A stretch of 64,000 nt of DNA from Devosia oryziradicis (GCF_016698645.1 NZ_CP068047.1:3321001-3385000); one strand, 5' to 3'; counted from the first letter of the stretch, positions 8,375 through 17,627 are shown. The notes: generated from the sequence alone by a model not told the origin. Numbers and translations are program-made.

Positions 8375-9796
8375 ATGGCCGACAGCAAGCCGTTCGATGA
8401 AATGTACAATGCGGATGGTTCTGTCCGCGAACCCTATCGGGCGCTGGCCCAGTGGCTCGAGGAACAGCCGGACAAGGCGCTGACGCTGATGCAGTCCGAT
8501 GCAGAGGCGATCTTTCGCAAGCTGGGCATCACTTTCGCGGTCTATGGTTCGGAAGAAGGCACCGAAAAGGTCATTCCCTTCGACGTCATCCCCCGCATCA
8601 TTGCGGCACAGGAATGGCGCAAGCTTTCCAAGGGTATCGAACAGCGGGTCAAGGCCCTCAACGCCTTTCTCTATGACATCTATCACCGCCAGGAGATCCT
8701 CAAGGCCGGGCGGATTCCGGAAAGGCTGATCCTGCAGAATTCGGCCTTCTGCCCCGAGATGATGGGGCTGGAGCCGGCCAAGGGCGTCTATGCCCACATT
8801 ATCGGCGTCGATATCGTGCGCGTGGGTCCGGACGAATTCTACGTGCTGGAAGACAATCTGCGTACTCCTTCGGGCGTCAGCTACATGCTGGAAGACCGCG
8901 AGGCTATGATGATCCTGGCGCCGGACCTGTTCCAGCGGCAGAAGGTGGCGCCGGTGGATACCTATCCGGAGAACCTGCGGCGGACACTGGAAAGCGTCGC
9001 GCCGGCGGCATCATCAGGCGCCCCCAATATCGTGGTGTTGACGCCGGGGATCTACAATTCAGCCTATTTCGAGCATTCGTTCCTGGCCGACCAGATGGGC
9101 GCGACCCTGTGCGAGGGGCCCGATCTGTTCGTCGATGGCGGCAAGGTCTATATGCGGACCACGACTGGTCCTGAACGGGTCGACGTGATCTATCGCCGCA
9201 TCGATGACGACTATCTCGATCCGCTGACCTTCCGCCCGGATTCCATGCTGGGCGTGCCGGGGCTTTTCAACGCCTATCGAGCGGGGAATGTGACGCTGGT
9301 CAATGCGCCGGGTACCGGCATTGCCGATGACAAGGCGGTCTATACCTATGTCCCCGAGATCGTCGAATTCTACCTCGGCGAAAAGGCGCTGCTGCAGAAT
9401 GTGCCGACCTATAACTGCACCGACAAGGAGCAGCGCAACTGGGTGCTGGCCAATATCGGCGATCTGGTCGTCAAGGAAGTCCACGGTTCGGGCGGCTACG
9501 GGATGATGGTCGGGCCGACCTCGAACAAGGCCATGCACAACGAATTTCGCAAGAAGATCGAGGCACGGCCGGACAATTACATTGTCCAGCCGACGCTGGC
9601 GCTGTCCACCTGCCCCACCTACGTCAATGCGGGGATCGCGCCGCGACACGTCGATCTGAGGCCCTATGTGCTGGTCGGCGACGAAGTGCGGATCACGCCC
9701 GGCGGGCTGACGCGGGTAGCGCTGAAGAAGGGCTCGCTGGTGGTGAACTCATCGCAAGGCGGCGGGACGAAGGATACGTGGGTGCTGGAAGATTGA
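8375..9796 (+). CDS. Circularly permuted ATP-grasp protein (COG2308 / DUF404-DUF407)
   Basis: A 473-residue protein of the circularly permuted ATP-grasp family. Recognisable segments are IIAAQEWRKLSKGIEQRVKA, the catalytic core VLEDNLRTPSGVSYMLEDR at about residues 168-186, and DLVVKEVHGSGGYGMMVGP near residue 370. The family is predicted to form amide bonds on an amino acid or peptide using ATP; its product is unknown. It is the first gene of a tight operon with the alpha-E protein 2 bp later and the transglutaminase-like protein next, the standard neighbourhood of this family. Confidence 0.93.
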   Translation: MADSKPFDEMYNADGSVREPYRALAQWLEEQPDKALTLMQSDAEAIFRKLGITFAVYGSEEGTEKVIPFDVIPRIIAAQEWRKLSKGIEQRVKALNAFLYDIYHRQEILKAGRIPERLILQNSAFCPEMMGLEPAKGVYAHIIGVDIVRVGPDEFYVLEDNLRTPSGVSYMLEDREAMMILAPDLFQRQKVAPVDTYPENLRRTLESVAPAASSGAPNIVVLTPGIYNSAYFEHSFLADQMGATLCEGPDLFVDGGKVYMRTTTGPERVDVIYRRIDDDYLDPLTFRPDSMLGVPGLFNAYRAGNVTLVNAPGTGIADDKAVYTYVPEIVEFYLGEKALLQNVPTYNCTDKEQRNWVLANIGDLVVKEVHGSGGYGMMVGPTSNKAMHNEFRKKIEARPDNYIVQPTLALSTCPTYVNAGIAPRHVDLRPYVLVGDEVRITPGGLTRVALKKGSLVVNSSQGGGTKDTWVLED

Positions 9797-9798
9797 GC

Positions 9799-10743
9799 AT
9801 GCTCGGACGCACCGCACAGAACCTCTACTGGCTTTCCCGCTATGTCGAGCGAGCTGAAAACATGGCCCGGCTGCTCGAGGTTGGCTATCGCATGTCGCTC
9901 ACCAGCCGGCGCGAAGGCGGGGCCAGCGAGCACCTGATCTCGATGATGCAGGCCGCCGAGGTCGACGAAGACTTTGCCCGCAAGGGCCGCCCCGCCGATG
10001 TCGATACGGTGGCCCATTTCATGATGTTCGACCCGGACAATCCAAGTTCGGTGTTCAATTGCCTTATGGCAGCGCGCACCAATGCGCGGACTGTGCGCAC
10101 GGCGATTACGGGCGACATGTGGGAAACGCTGAACGCAGCGTGGCTGCATTTCAGCCAGATCAAGCCGCGCGACGTGCGGGGAGCCAAGCTCCTCGAACTG
10201 CTTGAATGGGTCACCCACCTGAGCCACGAATTCCGCGGCGCGCTGCTTGGAACCATCCTGCGTGATGACGGCTACGCGTTCCTCCAGGCCGGCAATTTCG
10301 TCGAGCGGGCGGACAATACGGCGCGCATTCTCGACATGAAGTATTACGTGCTGCTGCCGCGCGCCAAGATGGTGGGCGGCGATCTCGATATCCAGCAATG
10401 GTCGCTAATCCTGCGGGCGGCGTCGGCACACCTGAGCTATCGCCACGTCTATCACGACCGCTACAAGGCCCATAACATTGCCGACTTCCTGATCCTGCGC
10501 CCGGAAATGCCCCGTTCGCTGATCTATTGCGCCCGCTTCATCGAAGCGCAGGTGCAGACGCTGGCCGAGTTCTACGGCAGGCAGCCGGCCTGCAACGAGG
10601 CGGCCGCATCGCTGCGCGCCATGGTCGAGGGCACGACGATGGAATCCATCTTCGCGCATGGCCTGCATGAATTCCTCACCGAGTTCATTGCCCGCAACAA
10701 CATCGTCTCGACCTCGCTGTCGGAGAGCTACAACTTCCACTAG
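9799..10743 (+). CDS. Alpha-E domain protein (DUF403)
   Basis: A 314-residue, mainly alpha-helical protein of the alpha-E family. It starts MLGRTAQNLYWLSRYVERAE, which is diagnostic, and has a second conserved helix GNFVERADNTARILDMKYY. Its biochemical role is unknown, but it nearly always accompanies a circularly permuted ATP-grasp enzyme and a transglutaminase-like protein. I place the start at 9799, 2 bp after the upstream stop; a TTG two codons earlier overlaps that stop and is possible. Confidence 0.92.
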   Translation: MLGRTAQNLYWLSRYVERAENMARLLEVGYRMSLTSRREGGASEHLISMMQAAEVDEDFARKGRPADVDTVAHFMMFDPDNPSSVFNCLMAARTNARTVRTAITGDMWETLNAAWLHFSQIKPRDVRGAKLLELLEWVTHLSHEFRGALLGTILRDDGYAFLQAGNFVERADNTARILDMKYYVLLPRAKMVGGDLDIQQWSLILRAASAHLSYRHVYHDRYKAHNIADFLILRPEMPRSLIYCARFIEAQVQTLAEFYGRQPACNEAAASLRAMVEGTTMESIFAHGLHEFLTEFIARNNIVSTSLSESYNFH

Positions 10744-10805
10744 GGGCCGATGGGGGCTGCGGCTCCCCCGAGCGCCGGATATCCGGCGATGAACACGAGT
10801 AGCAG

Positions 10806-11606
10806 ATGCGCATTTCCATTCGGCAGCAATTGAGCGTCACCCCACCGCCCGGCACGGCCAATGCCGTGCTGCAGCTGCTGCTGACGCCCCAGAGCGGGCG
10901 CTCGCAGCAGATCGAGAGCTGGGGTGTCGACATGGCCGGCATCGCCGAGGCCGGGCACTTCACCGATGCCTTTGGCAATGAGACGCACCTGGTGAACCAG
11001 ACCCGGCCCGACGGGCCCCTTGTGGTCACCATCGAGGGGGTGGTGCGGACGACCGACACGCATGGGGTGCTGGGCTGGCCGGCGCGGGAGCCGGTGCCCG
11101 CGCTTTATCGCCGGGTGACGAGCCTCGCCAAGGCGCCTGCCGGGATGCCGGCCAAGTTTCGCGGCGGCAAGAACCGGCTCGATACCCTGCACGGATTGAT
11201 GGGCTGGGTGGGCGAAGTGCTGGGCACGGAACAGCTCAAGGGGCAGAGCCAGATGGCGGCTGATGGCTCGCAGCAGCAAAGCCAGGGCGGTGGAAGCCGC
11301 GTTCTGCCGCCGGCCGGCGACTACGCGCATGCCTTTATTGGTGCCTGCCGGGCTGTCGACATTCCCGCACGCTATGTGACGGGCTACCTCGCCGGCGCCG
11401 AAGACGGTCCGACTGCCTTCCATGCCTGGGCGGAAGCGCATGACGATCGCCTGGGCTGGATCGGCTTTGATCCCCGCTTGCAACTCTGCCCGACCGATCG
11501 GCACGTGCGCCTTGCGGTAGGCCTCGATGCGCTGGGCGCGCGACCCATCCGCATGGTGCCGGCCGAAGAGGTGACTGAGATCGACATCCGCGTAGAGGCG
11601 GCCTAG
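10806..11606 (+). CDS. Transglutaminase-like protein lacking the catalytic cysteine
   Basis: A 266-residue protein with a Bact_transglu_N-type beta domain (residues 1-95) and a transglutaminase-like core (about 120-240). The core keeps the family landmarks DYAHAFIGACRAVDIPARYV, the His in FHAWAE (H206), the Asp in IGFDPR (D222) and the tail CPTDRHVRLAVGLD. The usual active-site block G-V-C-Q-D-x-A-H is replaced by PPAGDYAH, so the catalytic Cys position is Ala170. A Gln/Ser-rich stretch (about 145-160) replaces sequence normally leading into that block. It is therefore probably not a normal cysteine peptidase. Third gene of the ATP-grasp / alpha-E operon, 62 bp after DUF403. Confidence 0.85.
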   Translation: MRISIRQQLSVTPPPGTANAVLQLLLTPQSGRSQQIESWGVDMAGIAEAGHFTDAFGNETHLVNQTRPDGPLVVTIEGVVRTTDTHGVLGWPAREPVPALYRRVTSLAKAPAGMPAKFRGGKNRLDTLHGLMGWVGEVLGTEQLKGQSQMAADGSQQQSQGGGSRVLPPAGDYAHAFIGACRAVDIPARYVTGYLAGAEDGPTAFHAWAEAHDDRLGWIGFDPRLQLCPTDRHVRLAVGLDALGARPIRMVPAEEVTEIDIRVEAA

Positions 11607-11628
11607 GCCTGGTTGCGGGCGGCCCGGG

Positions 11629-12564
11629 CTAATGCCCCAGGATCAGCAGCCAGAGCGAGATGGTGACCGCCGAGGACACGGTGGCGATGAGGATCGTATT
11701 GGCGGCGACGCTGACGCCGCGGTTGTAGTAGGTGGCAAAGACATAGACGTTGACGCCTGCCGGCATGGACGCGAGCAGGATGCCGTAGCGAGCGGTTTCC
11801 ATGGGCACGCGGAGCACCCAGATCATCAGCACATAAGCGATCGCCGGGTGGACGATCAGCTTGATGAGGGAAGCGATCAGCGCCTGTTTCCAGTTGTCTG
11901 ACAGTTTGAACTCGTTGAGCGCCCCACCGATGCCGAACAGCGCAGCCGGAACCACGGCTGAGGCCATCATGGTGAGGAAGGCCTCGGCGGGTTCGATCAG
12001 CTTGAGACCGGAAAAATAGCCGATCATGCCGGCGGCAATGCCCCAGATCAGCGGGTTGGAACCCACCCGCTTGCCGGCCACCAACAGGGTCTTGCCCAGC
12101 GACTGGCCGTCGCGGCGCATCAATTCCATGGTGATCATGCCAAGCGTCAGCAGGATGGCGCCGTGCAGGCCGATGATCGACAGGGTGACCGGCAGCGATT
12201 CGGCGCCATAGGCGCGGCTCATGATGGGCAGGCCGACCAGCACCGTATTGGTGAAAGTGCCCGAAAAGCCGACCGCCACGGCCTCGCCCGGCCTGTTTCC
12301 GAAGACCTTCATGGCGATGACGATGCCCACGACAAAGCAGACGACGGCGCCGAAATAGAACGGCCCGATGATGGCCGGATTGAAGGCCGCGCTGAAATCA
12401 CTGGTCAGCAGCGAATGAAACAGCAGGCAGGGTGTCGCGAAGTTGTTGACGAAGGCGATCAGGCTCTTGATGCCGTCGGCCGGAAAGAGCCGGAAGCGCA
12501 CGGCGGAATAGCCGAGCGCCATCAGCGCAAAGATCGGCGCGATGACGGTGAGGATGGCGAGCAT
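11629..12564 (-). CDS. AEC-family transporter (auxin efflux carrier type)
   Basis: A 311-residue membrane protein with about ten hydrophobic helices in the AEC/BART arrangement. Conserved features include FVNNFATPCLLFHSLL in the first half and ASMPAGVNVYVFATYY near the C-terminus. Bacterial members export or import small organic acids such as malate; specificity cannot be told here. It is transcribed divergently from glpD and convergently with the transglutaminase-like gene. Confidence 0.85.
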   Translation of the reverse strand: MLAILTVIAPIFALMALGYSAVRFRLFPADGIKSLIAFVNNFATPCLLFHSLLTSDFSAAFNPAIIGPFYFGAVVCFVVGIVIAMKVFGNRPGEAVAVGFSGTFTNTVLVGLPIMSRAYGAESLPVTLSIIGLHGAILLTLGMITMELMRRDGQSLGKTLLVAGKRVGSNPLIWGIAAGMIGYFSGLKLIEPAEAFLTMMASAVVPAALFGIGGALNEFKLSDNWKQALIASLIKLIVHPAIAYVLMIWVLRVPMETARYGILLASMPAGVNVYVFATYYNRGVSVAANTILIATVSSAVTISLWLLILGH

Positions 12565-12625
12565 GGCCGCAATTCCGGGCGGGAGACCTCCCTGCCCTAC
12601 AAGCCCAGCCGCGCAGGGTCAACGG

Positions 12626-12642
12626 CGATCTTGTATGGAAGA
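12626..12642 (+). promoter_or_regulatory. 17-bp motif shared with the uxaC upstream region
   Basis: The sequence CGATCTTGTATGGAAGA occurs here between the divergent AEC and glpD genes, and again on the opposite strand at 19074-19090 just upstream of uxaC. The core is an imperfect palindrome (CTT-N2-AT-N2-AAG). It may be an operator shared by these genes, but two identical 17-mers in 64 kb are not far from chance. Confidence 0.3.
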
Positions 12643-12668
12643 ATGGCCGTTAGCCATTGGCACCCCAA

Positions 12669-12717
12669 AACGAAACGCAATTCTTCCAAAACGAAATCAG
12701 ATCGCGTATGAACGAAA
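12669..12717 (+). promoter_or_regulatory. Three AACGAAA boxes at exact 21-bp spacing upstream of glpD
   Basis: AACGAAA occurs at 12669-12675, 12690-12696 and 12711-12717, start to start exactly 21 bp (two helical turns). The first two extend to an identical 11-mer, CCAAAACGAAA. The complement TTTCGTT is the kind of repeat recognised by DeoR-family repressors such as GlpR. Position 18-67 bp before the glpD start fits an operator for glycerol-3-phosphate control. No glpR gene is in the window. Confidence 0.55.
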
Positions 12718-12735
12718 CCAACGACGGGAGCAGTC

Positions 12736-14232
12736 ATGGCCGACAGCGATAGTGTGGACATCTTTGTCATCGGCGGTGGCGTGAACGGCGCCAGCGTGGC
12801 GCGCGACGCGGTGGGACGCGGTTATTCCGTGGCGCTGGCCGAGATGAATGACCTCGCCAGTGGCACCTCGTCGGCGGCAACCAAGCTGGTGCATGGCGGG
12901 CTGCGCTATTTGGAACACTACGAGTTTCGCCTTGTGCATGAGGCATTGGCGGAGCGCGAGGTGTTGTGGGCGGAAGCGCCGCACATCATCAAGCCGCTGC
13001 GCTTCGTGCTGCCGCATCACAAGGGGTTGCGGCCGGCCATGGTGCTGCGCGCCGGGCTCGCCATGTATGACTATATGGGTGGCCGTCGCCTGTTGCCGCC
13101 GACCAAGACGCTCGACCTGACGCGCGATGTCGCCGGCAAGCCGCTCAAGCCCGGCTACCGGCTGGGCTTTGAATATTCGGACTGCTGGGTCGACGATGCG
13201 CGCTTCGTGGTGCTGAATGCCCGCGATGCGGCCGACAAGGGCGCCGCCATCCATGTGCGCACCAAGGTCACCAGCGTGCGCCGCGACCATGGCGGCTGGC
13301 TGGTGGAACTGGATGGCGAGTCCGGACGGAAGACGCTGACGGCCAGGCTTGTCGTCAATGCAGCCGGGCCATGGGTCGATCAGGTCATTACCGGCACGAT
13401 GGGCAAGAACGGCGCGCACAATGTGCGGCTGGTCAAGGGCAGCCATATCGTGGTGCGCAAGCTGTTCGACCACGACCGCTGCTATATCTTCCAGAATGCC
13501 GATGGCCGGATCATTTTCGCCATCCCCTATGAGGATGACTTCACCCTGATCGGCACCACCGACCAGGACTATCAGGGTGACCCCAAGGATGTGAAAATCT
13601 CCGACGGGGAAACCGACTACCTGCTGAGCGCCGCCAGCGAGTATTTCGCCAAGCCCGTGACGCGCGAGCAGATCGCCTGGAGCTATTCGGGCGTGCGCCC
13701 GCTGTTCGACGACGGCGCCAGCGCGGCGCAGGAAGCGACGCGCGACTATGTGCTCAAGGTGGACGGCGATGCGGCCACGGGCGCGGCGGTCAACGTGTTC
13801 GGCGGCAAGCTGACGACGTCGCGTCGGCTGGCCGAGTCGGTGCTGGAAAAGATCGAGGGTGTGCTGGGAAAGAAGGGCAAGCCCTGGACCAAGACCAGCC
13901 GGTTGCCCGGTGGAGACTTCGAACCGCTGGCCTTCGACGCCGAAGTCAGGCGGCTCGGCATGGACTATGCGGGCCTGCCACCGGCCATGCTGCGGCGCAT
14001 GACACGGCTTTATGGTACCAAGGCGCGGGTGCTGCTGGGAACGGCGAAGGGCACCGACGATCTCGGGCTGCATTTCGGTGCCGACCTCTATGCGAGGGAA
14101 GTCGACTACCTGGTTGCCAATGAATGGGCGCGGACGGCACAAGACGTATTGTGGCGACGCACCAAGCTGGGTTTGCGGGTGAACGCGGAAGAGGCCGCAA
14201 GGCTCGAGGACTACCTGGCCCGACGCGGCTGA
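12736..14232 (+). CDS. glpD: Aerobic glycerol-3-phosphate dehydrogenase
   Basis: A 498-residue FAD enzyme that oxidises glycerol-3-phosphate to dihydroxyacetone phosphate and feeds electrons to quinone at the inner membrane. The N-terminus has the dinucleotide motif [17 protein letters not shown], then the family signature [19 protein letters not shown]; the C-terminal part contains [11 protein letters not shown] and [15 protein letters not shown]. Length matches E. coli GlpD. It is followed after 13 bp by glpK, so the two form a glycerol catabolism operon, here without glpF or glpR. The three AACGAAA boxes upstream are a plausible operator. Confidence 0.96.
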   Translation: MADSDSVDIFVIGGGVNGASVARDAVGRGYSVALAEMNDLASGTSSAATKLVHGGLRYLEHYEFRLVHEALAEREVLWAEAPHIIKPLRFVLPHHKGLRPAMVLRAGLAMYDYMGGRRLLPPTKTLDLTRDVAGKPLKPGYRLGFEYSDCWVDDARFVVLNARDAADKGAAIHVRTKVTSVRRDHGGWLVELDGESGRKTLTARLVVNAAGPWVDQVITGTMGKNGAHNVRLVKGSHIVVRKLFDHDRCYIFQNADGRIIFAIPYEDDFTLIGTTDQDYQGDPKDVKISDGETDYLLSAASEYFAKPVTREQIAWSYSGVRPLFDDGASAAQEATRDYVLKVDGDAATGAAVNVFGGKLTTSRRLAESVLEKIEGVLGKKGKPWTKTSRLPGGDFEPLAFDAEVRRLGMDYAGLPPAMLRRMTRLYGTKARVLLGTAKGTDDLGLHFGADLYAREVDYLVANEWARTAQDVLWRRTKLGLRVNAEEAARLEDYLARRG

Positions 14233-14245
14233 ACTGGGGGGAACA

Positions 14246-15733
14246 ATGGGCAATTACATCCTGGCGATCGACCAGGGGACGACGTCGAGCCGGGCGATTG
14301 TGTTTGGCAAAGATCGGACGATTGCCGGGGTGGGGCAGAAGGAGTTCACCCAAATCTTCCCACAGGATGGTTGGGTGGAGCACGATCCGGAGGAAATCTG
14401 GGAATCGGTGCTGTGGGCGATCAAGAAGGCCATCCGGGAAGCAAAGATCGAAGCCAAGGATGTGGCCGCCATCGGCATCACCAACCAGCGGGAAACGACG
14501 CTGATCTGGGACCGCCAGACCGGCAAGCCTATTCACAATGCGATCGTCTGGCAGGACCGGCGTACCGCTGCCTATTGCGCCAAGCTCAAGAAGGCGGGGC
14601 ATGAAAAGGTCATTACCAAAAAGACCGGGTTGCTGCTCGACCCCTATTTCTCCGGCACCAAGATCAAGTGGCTACTCGACAACGTGAAAGGCGCAAGAAA
14701 GCTTGCAGCAAAAGGGCAGCTTGCTTGCGGCACGGTCGATAGTTTCCTGATCTGGCGGCTGACCGGCGGCAAGGTGCATGCGACCGACGCCACCAATGCC
14801 GGCCGCACACTGTTGTTCGACATCGGCAAGAACCAGTGGGATGCGGGCCTGCTGGAGCTGTTCGACGTTCCGGCGGCTTTGCTGCCCGAGGTCAAGGATT
14901 GCGCCGATGATTTCGGGGTCACCGAGCCGGGCCTGTTCGGCGCCGCGATCCCCATCCTTGGCGTCGCCGGCGACCAGCATGCCGCCACCATCGGCCAGGC
15001 CTGTTTCGAGCCGGGCATGATGAAATCGACCTACGGTACGGGCTGCTTTGCCCTGCTCAATACCGGCGCCGACATGGTGCGCAGCAAGAACCGGCTCTTG
15101 ACGACCATTGCCTACCGGCTCGATGGCAAGACCAGCTATGCCCTTGAAGGCTCGATCTTTATTGCAGGCGCCGCCGTGCAATGGATCCGCGACGGACTGA
15201 AGCTGGTCAAGCAGGCCAGCGAAACCGGACCACTGGCGCGCAGTGCCGACCCCAGCCAGAACGTCTACATGGTCCCCGCCTTCGTCGGGCTGGGAGCACC
15301 ATGGTGGGATGCCGAGGCGCGCGGGGCAATCTATGGCCTGACGCGCAATTCCGGCCCGGCGGAAATCGCCAAGGCGGCGCTGGAAGCGGTGTGCTACCAG
15401 ACGCGCGACCTGCTCCAAGCCATGCACAGGGACTGGAAGGGCGGCGGCGACACGGTGCTGCGCGTCGATGGCGGCATGGTGGCGTCGGACTGGACCATGC
15501 AGTTCCTCGCCGACGTGCTCGACGCGCCGGTCGATCGGCCGGTGATCCTCGAGACCACGGCGCTGGGGGCTGCCTGGCTGGCGGGGGCGAAGGCTGGGGT
15601 CTGGCCCGGGATGGAGGAGTTTGCGGCGGGCTGGGCCAAGGACCAAAGGTTCGAACCGCAGATGGACGCGGCCGAGCGCAAGCGCAAGATCAAGGGCTGG
15701 GACGTGGCCGTTCGGCGCACGCTGCTGCAGTAG
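14246..15733 (+). CDS. glpK: Glycerol kinase
   Basis: A 495-residue FGGY-family kinase that phosphorylates glycerol to sn-glycerol-3-phosphate, the substrate of GlpD. Landmarks are [17 protein letters not shown] at the N-terminus, [26 protein letters not shown], the [11 protein letters not shown] segment, and the FGGY-type signature [25 protein letters not shown] lies 6-10 nt before the ATG. Tight spacing after glpD supports one transcript. Confidence 0.96.
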   Translation: MGNYILAIDQGTTSSRAIVFGKDRTIAGVGQKEFTQIFPQDGWVEHDPEEIWESVLWAIKKAIREAKIEAKDVAAIGITNQRETTLIWDRQTGKPIHNAIVWQDRRTAAYCAKLKKAGHEKVITKKTGLLLDPYFSGTKIKWLLDNVKGARKLAAKGQLACGTVDSFLIWRLTGGKVHATDATNAGRTLLFDIGKNQWDAGLLELFDVPAALLPEVKDCADDFGVTEPGLFGAAIPILGVAGDQHAATIGQACFEPGMMKSTYGTGCFALLNTGADMVRSKNRLLTTIAYRLDGKTSYALEGSIFIAGAAVQWIRDGLKLVKQASETGPLARSADPSQNVYMVPAFVGLGAPWWDAEARGAIYGLTRNSGPAEIAKAALEAVCYQTRDLLQAMHRDWKGGGDTVLRVDGGMVASDWTMQFLADVLDAPVDRPVILETTALGAAWLAGAKAGVWPGMEEFAAGWAKDQRFEPQMDAAERKRKIKGWDVAVRRTLLQ

Positions 15734-15751
15734 CGCTCGGGCTCCCCGCGC

Positions 15752-16252
15752 CTACCCCTGCCACGCCTCGAAGCTGCCGCCGGCGATCATGGCCCAATAG
15801 AGCTTGCCACCTGAACTGCGAGCGGCGGCGAGGCCGAATTCGACGAAGCGGTGGCTGAGCAGGGTGCTGCGGTGGCCCGATGAATCCATCCAGCCACCGA
15901 TGACGCCCTGCAGGTCCTTGTAGCCCTTACCGACATTCTCGCCGACGGCCCCAAGGTACCCCGCGGCTGTGACGCGCTGGCGCAGGGTGACGCCCAGGTC
16001 GTGGCTCATGGTGTTCTTCTGCGCCATGAGGCGAGCCTGCGAGCGGGCTGCCTCTTCGAGCCTGACATTGTAGGTCCAGGGTGGGGCGCCATTGGCGCGA
16101 CGCACGGTGTTGATCGCCTCGAGGATTTCAGCGTCGGTCAGCGTCTCGGGCGTGCTGGCGCCCTTAGGCAGCATGGGGATCGTCGTCGAGCAGGCCGCCA
16201 AGGCAGCCGTCGCGGTCAACAGAATGAAGCCGCGGCGCGTCGTGGTGAGCAT
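15752..16252 (-). CDS. CAP/SCP-domain lipoprotein
   Basis: A 166-residue protein with an N-terminal export signal containing a twin-arginine-like TTRRGFILL and a lipobox LAAC, so probably a lipoprotein. The rest is a CAP (SCP/PR-1-like) domain: INTVRRANGAPPW, a QARLMAQKNTMSHD helix with the conserved His, GENVG, and GGWMDSSGHRSTLL with the second His. Bacterial CAP proteins are secreted and of varied or unknown function. An ATG at 16264 is also possible; I prefer 16252, preceded by GGAAA. It follows the kinase-like gene within a few bases. Confidence 0.8.
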   Translation of the reverse strand: MLTTTRRGFILLTATAALAACSTTIPMLPKGASTPETLTDAEILEAINTVRRANGAPPWTYNVRLEEAARSQARLMAQKNTMSHDLGVTLRQRVTAAGYLGAVGENVGKGYKDLQGVIGGWMDSSGHRSTLLSHRFVEFGLAAARSSGGKLYWAMIAGGSFEAWQG

Positions 16253-16270
16253 CAGGTTTTCCATGATGGG

Positions 16271-17128
16271 TCAGGCCTGGTCGTAGGCACTGAGCAGATG
16301 GGGCAGGCAGGCGAGCTGATGCGTGATGGAGCGTTCTTCGGCCAGCTCCCAACAGGCCGACAAGGCAGCGTGCGCTGCTGCCCAGCCGAGGATGCGCTTG
16401 CGCGGATAGTCCAGGCGCTGGGACAGAATGTCGGCTCGCGCGGCAATGCGTCGAGGATCGGTCGCCAGGTGCGCGGCGCCCTTGGGGTTGATGAAGACAT
16501 TGGCCAGGTCATAGGCCGGATCGCCCAGCACGCCCTTTGGATCAATGGCCAACCAGCCGCGATCGGAACTGAGGATATTGTCGTGATGTACGTCGCCATG
16601 CAGCGGAATTTGCGCGCTGGGACGATCAAACAGCTTCAAGGCAATGCCGCAGGCCCGGGCGTAAAGGTCGCGGGCCGTGTGCGGCCAGGCGCGGACGTCG
16701 GTATCGAACAGGGTTTGGAAGCGCTGGCGCAGCGGCTGCAGCTCGGGCGGGGTCTCGCTACGCTGGCGGTGCAGGCTGGCAACCACGGTGGCAAGGGCAA
16801 TGGTGCCTTCGTCGTCCTTGCCCGCGCGAACGGGATCGCCCAGCGTGCCGCCGTCGAGCCATTCCATGAAGATGGTATCGCCATGCATGTCGAAGACCGT
16901 GGCGGCACCCTCGCCGCCATACCAGGCGAGCAAGCGGGAGCCTCGTTGTTCCTCGACCTCGTTGGGCTTGAGAATCTTCAGGGCGGCAAAGTTGCGGCCA
17001 TTCTGCTCGACACGAAACACCCAACTCGTGTGGGTTTCGGCGACAGGCGTCGATTTGGTCAGGGACCAGCGGATCAGGGCGCGGCTGAGCGCGGTTTCTA
17101 CGGGCGACTGATTCATCATTGCCGGCAT
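16271..17128 (-). CDS. Aminoglycoside/hydroxyurea phosphotransferase family protein (APH(6)-like)
   Basis: A 285-residue small-molecule kinase fold. The active-site loop LHGDVHHDNIL with downstream AIDPKGVLGDPAYDLAN matches the streptomycin 6-kinase / hydroxyurea kinase group rather than APH(3'). Also visible are IFMEWLDGGTLGD (hinge) and ALKILKP (ATP-binding lysine). Members inactivate antibiotics in some hosts, but most chromosomal homologues have no known substrate, so resistance should not be assumed. Start is ambiguous (17128, 17119 or 17116). Probably co-transcribed with the CAP lipoprotein 6-18 bp downstream. Confidence 0.8.
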   Translation of the reverse strand: MPAMMNQSPVETALSRALIRWSLTKSTPVAETHTSWVFRVEQNGRNFAALKILKPNEVEEQRGSRLLAWYGGEGAATVFDMHGDTIFMEWLDGGTLGDPVRAGKDDEGTIALATVVASLHRQRSETPPELQPLRQRFQTLFDTDVRAWPHTARDLYARACGIALKLFDRPSAQIPLHGDVHHDNILSSDRGWLAIDPKGVLGDPAYDLANVFINPKGAAHLATDPRRIAARADILSQRLDYPRKRILGWAAAHAALSACWELAEERSITHQLACLPHLLSAYDQA

Positions 17129-17336
17129 TAGAGCAGAAGGCGCGCCCGGTTTCGACGGGGTGGAGGCTGATTGCCGGAAAACTTGATGAAATCGTGGCGG
17201 TAACCAAGAGGTAAGGCTGCCGGTTGGCGCAATGGCAACCCTAAGTGGAGGAAGGGCTAGTCCGGCAACCCTCCTTTACCGGTTGCAGGCGCAGGGTTGT
17301 GGCACGCGAAAGCAAGTCCAGCAGGGGGAACTTGAA

Positions 17337-17513
17337 ATGACGCATCAACCTTACGAAGACCGGCGCGAATCCACACGGCTGTCGGACATCATTTCGGCCG
17401 AGGAATTGCACCCGACCTTTGGCCGGCAGGTGATGAACGGGCTCGGCGGCCTGTTGCTGCTGCTGATTACGGGTGTGGTGATCGTGGCACTGGTCTTGTG
17501 GAAGTCGCCATGA
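17337..17513 (+). CDS. Small single-span membrane protein
   Basis: A 58-residue protein, MTHQPYEDRRESTRLSDI..., with a charged cytoplasmic N-terminal half and one hydrophobic helix (about residues 36-54, GGLLLLLITGVVIVALVLW). A GGGGG Shine-Dalgarno lies just upstream of the ATG at 17337, which is why I reject the longer frame from 17232. No family recognised. It is isolated between the kinase-like gene and uxaC and is followed at once by an intergenic repeat element. Confidence 0.6.
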   Translation: MTHQPYEDRRESTRLSDIISAEELHPTFGRQVMNGLGGLLLLLITGVVIVALVLWKSP

Positions 17514-17516
17514 GCT

Positions 17517-17598
17517 TCACCCTCGGGCTTGACCCGAGGGCTCTACACTCGCTGCACGGAAGGTAAGTGCAGTGCCCTTGGGTCAAGCCCGAGGGTGA
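17517..17598. repeat. Intergenic inverted-repeat element, copy A
   Basis: Two 25-bp arms (17517-17541 and 17574-17598) are reverse complements with one mismatch; each arm is itself a palindrome (CCCTCGGG-N5-CCCGAGGG). The 32-nt centre contains another inverted repeat (CTGCAC/GTGCAG). A second copy lies at 23169-23250 in the opposite orientation, including a similar centre, so this is a dispersed element and not a simple terminator. The centre here is the reverse complement of copy B's at roughly four positions in five. Confidence 0.85.
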
Positions 17599-17627
17599 CG
17601 CCGGGTGGTCGCGGAGCGACCGATGGC

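Noticed and set aside
12697-14253. 518-residue open frame antisense to glpD
   Set aside because: Composition is His/Ala/Gly/Arg-rich as expected for reverse-frame noise; glpD is unambiguous.
16271-17128. Calling the kinase-like gene a streptomycin-resistance determinant
   Set aside because: The motif family matches, but chromosomal homologues usually have no shown resistance role, and there is no mobile context.
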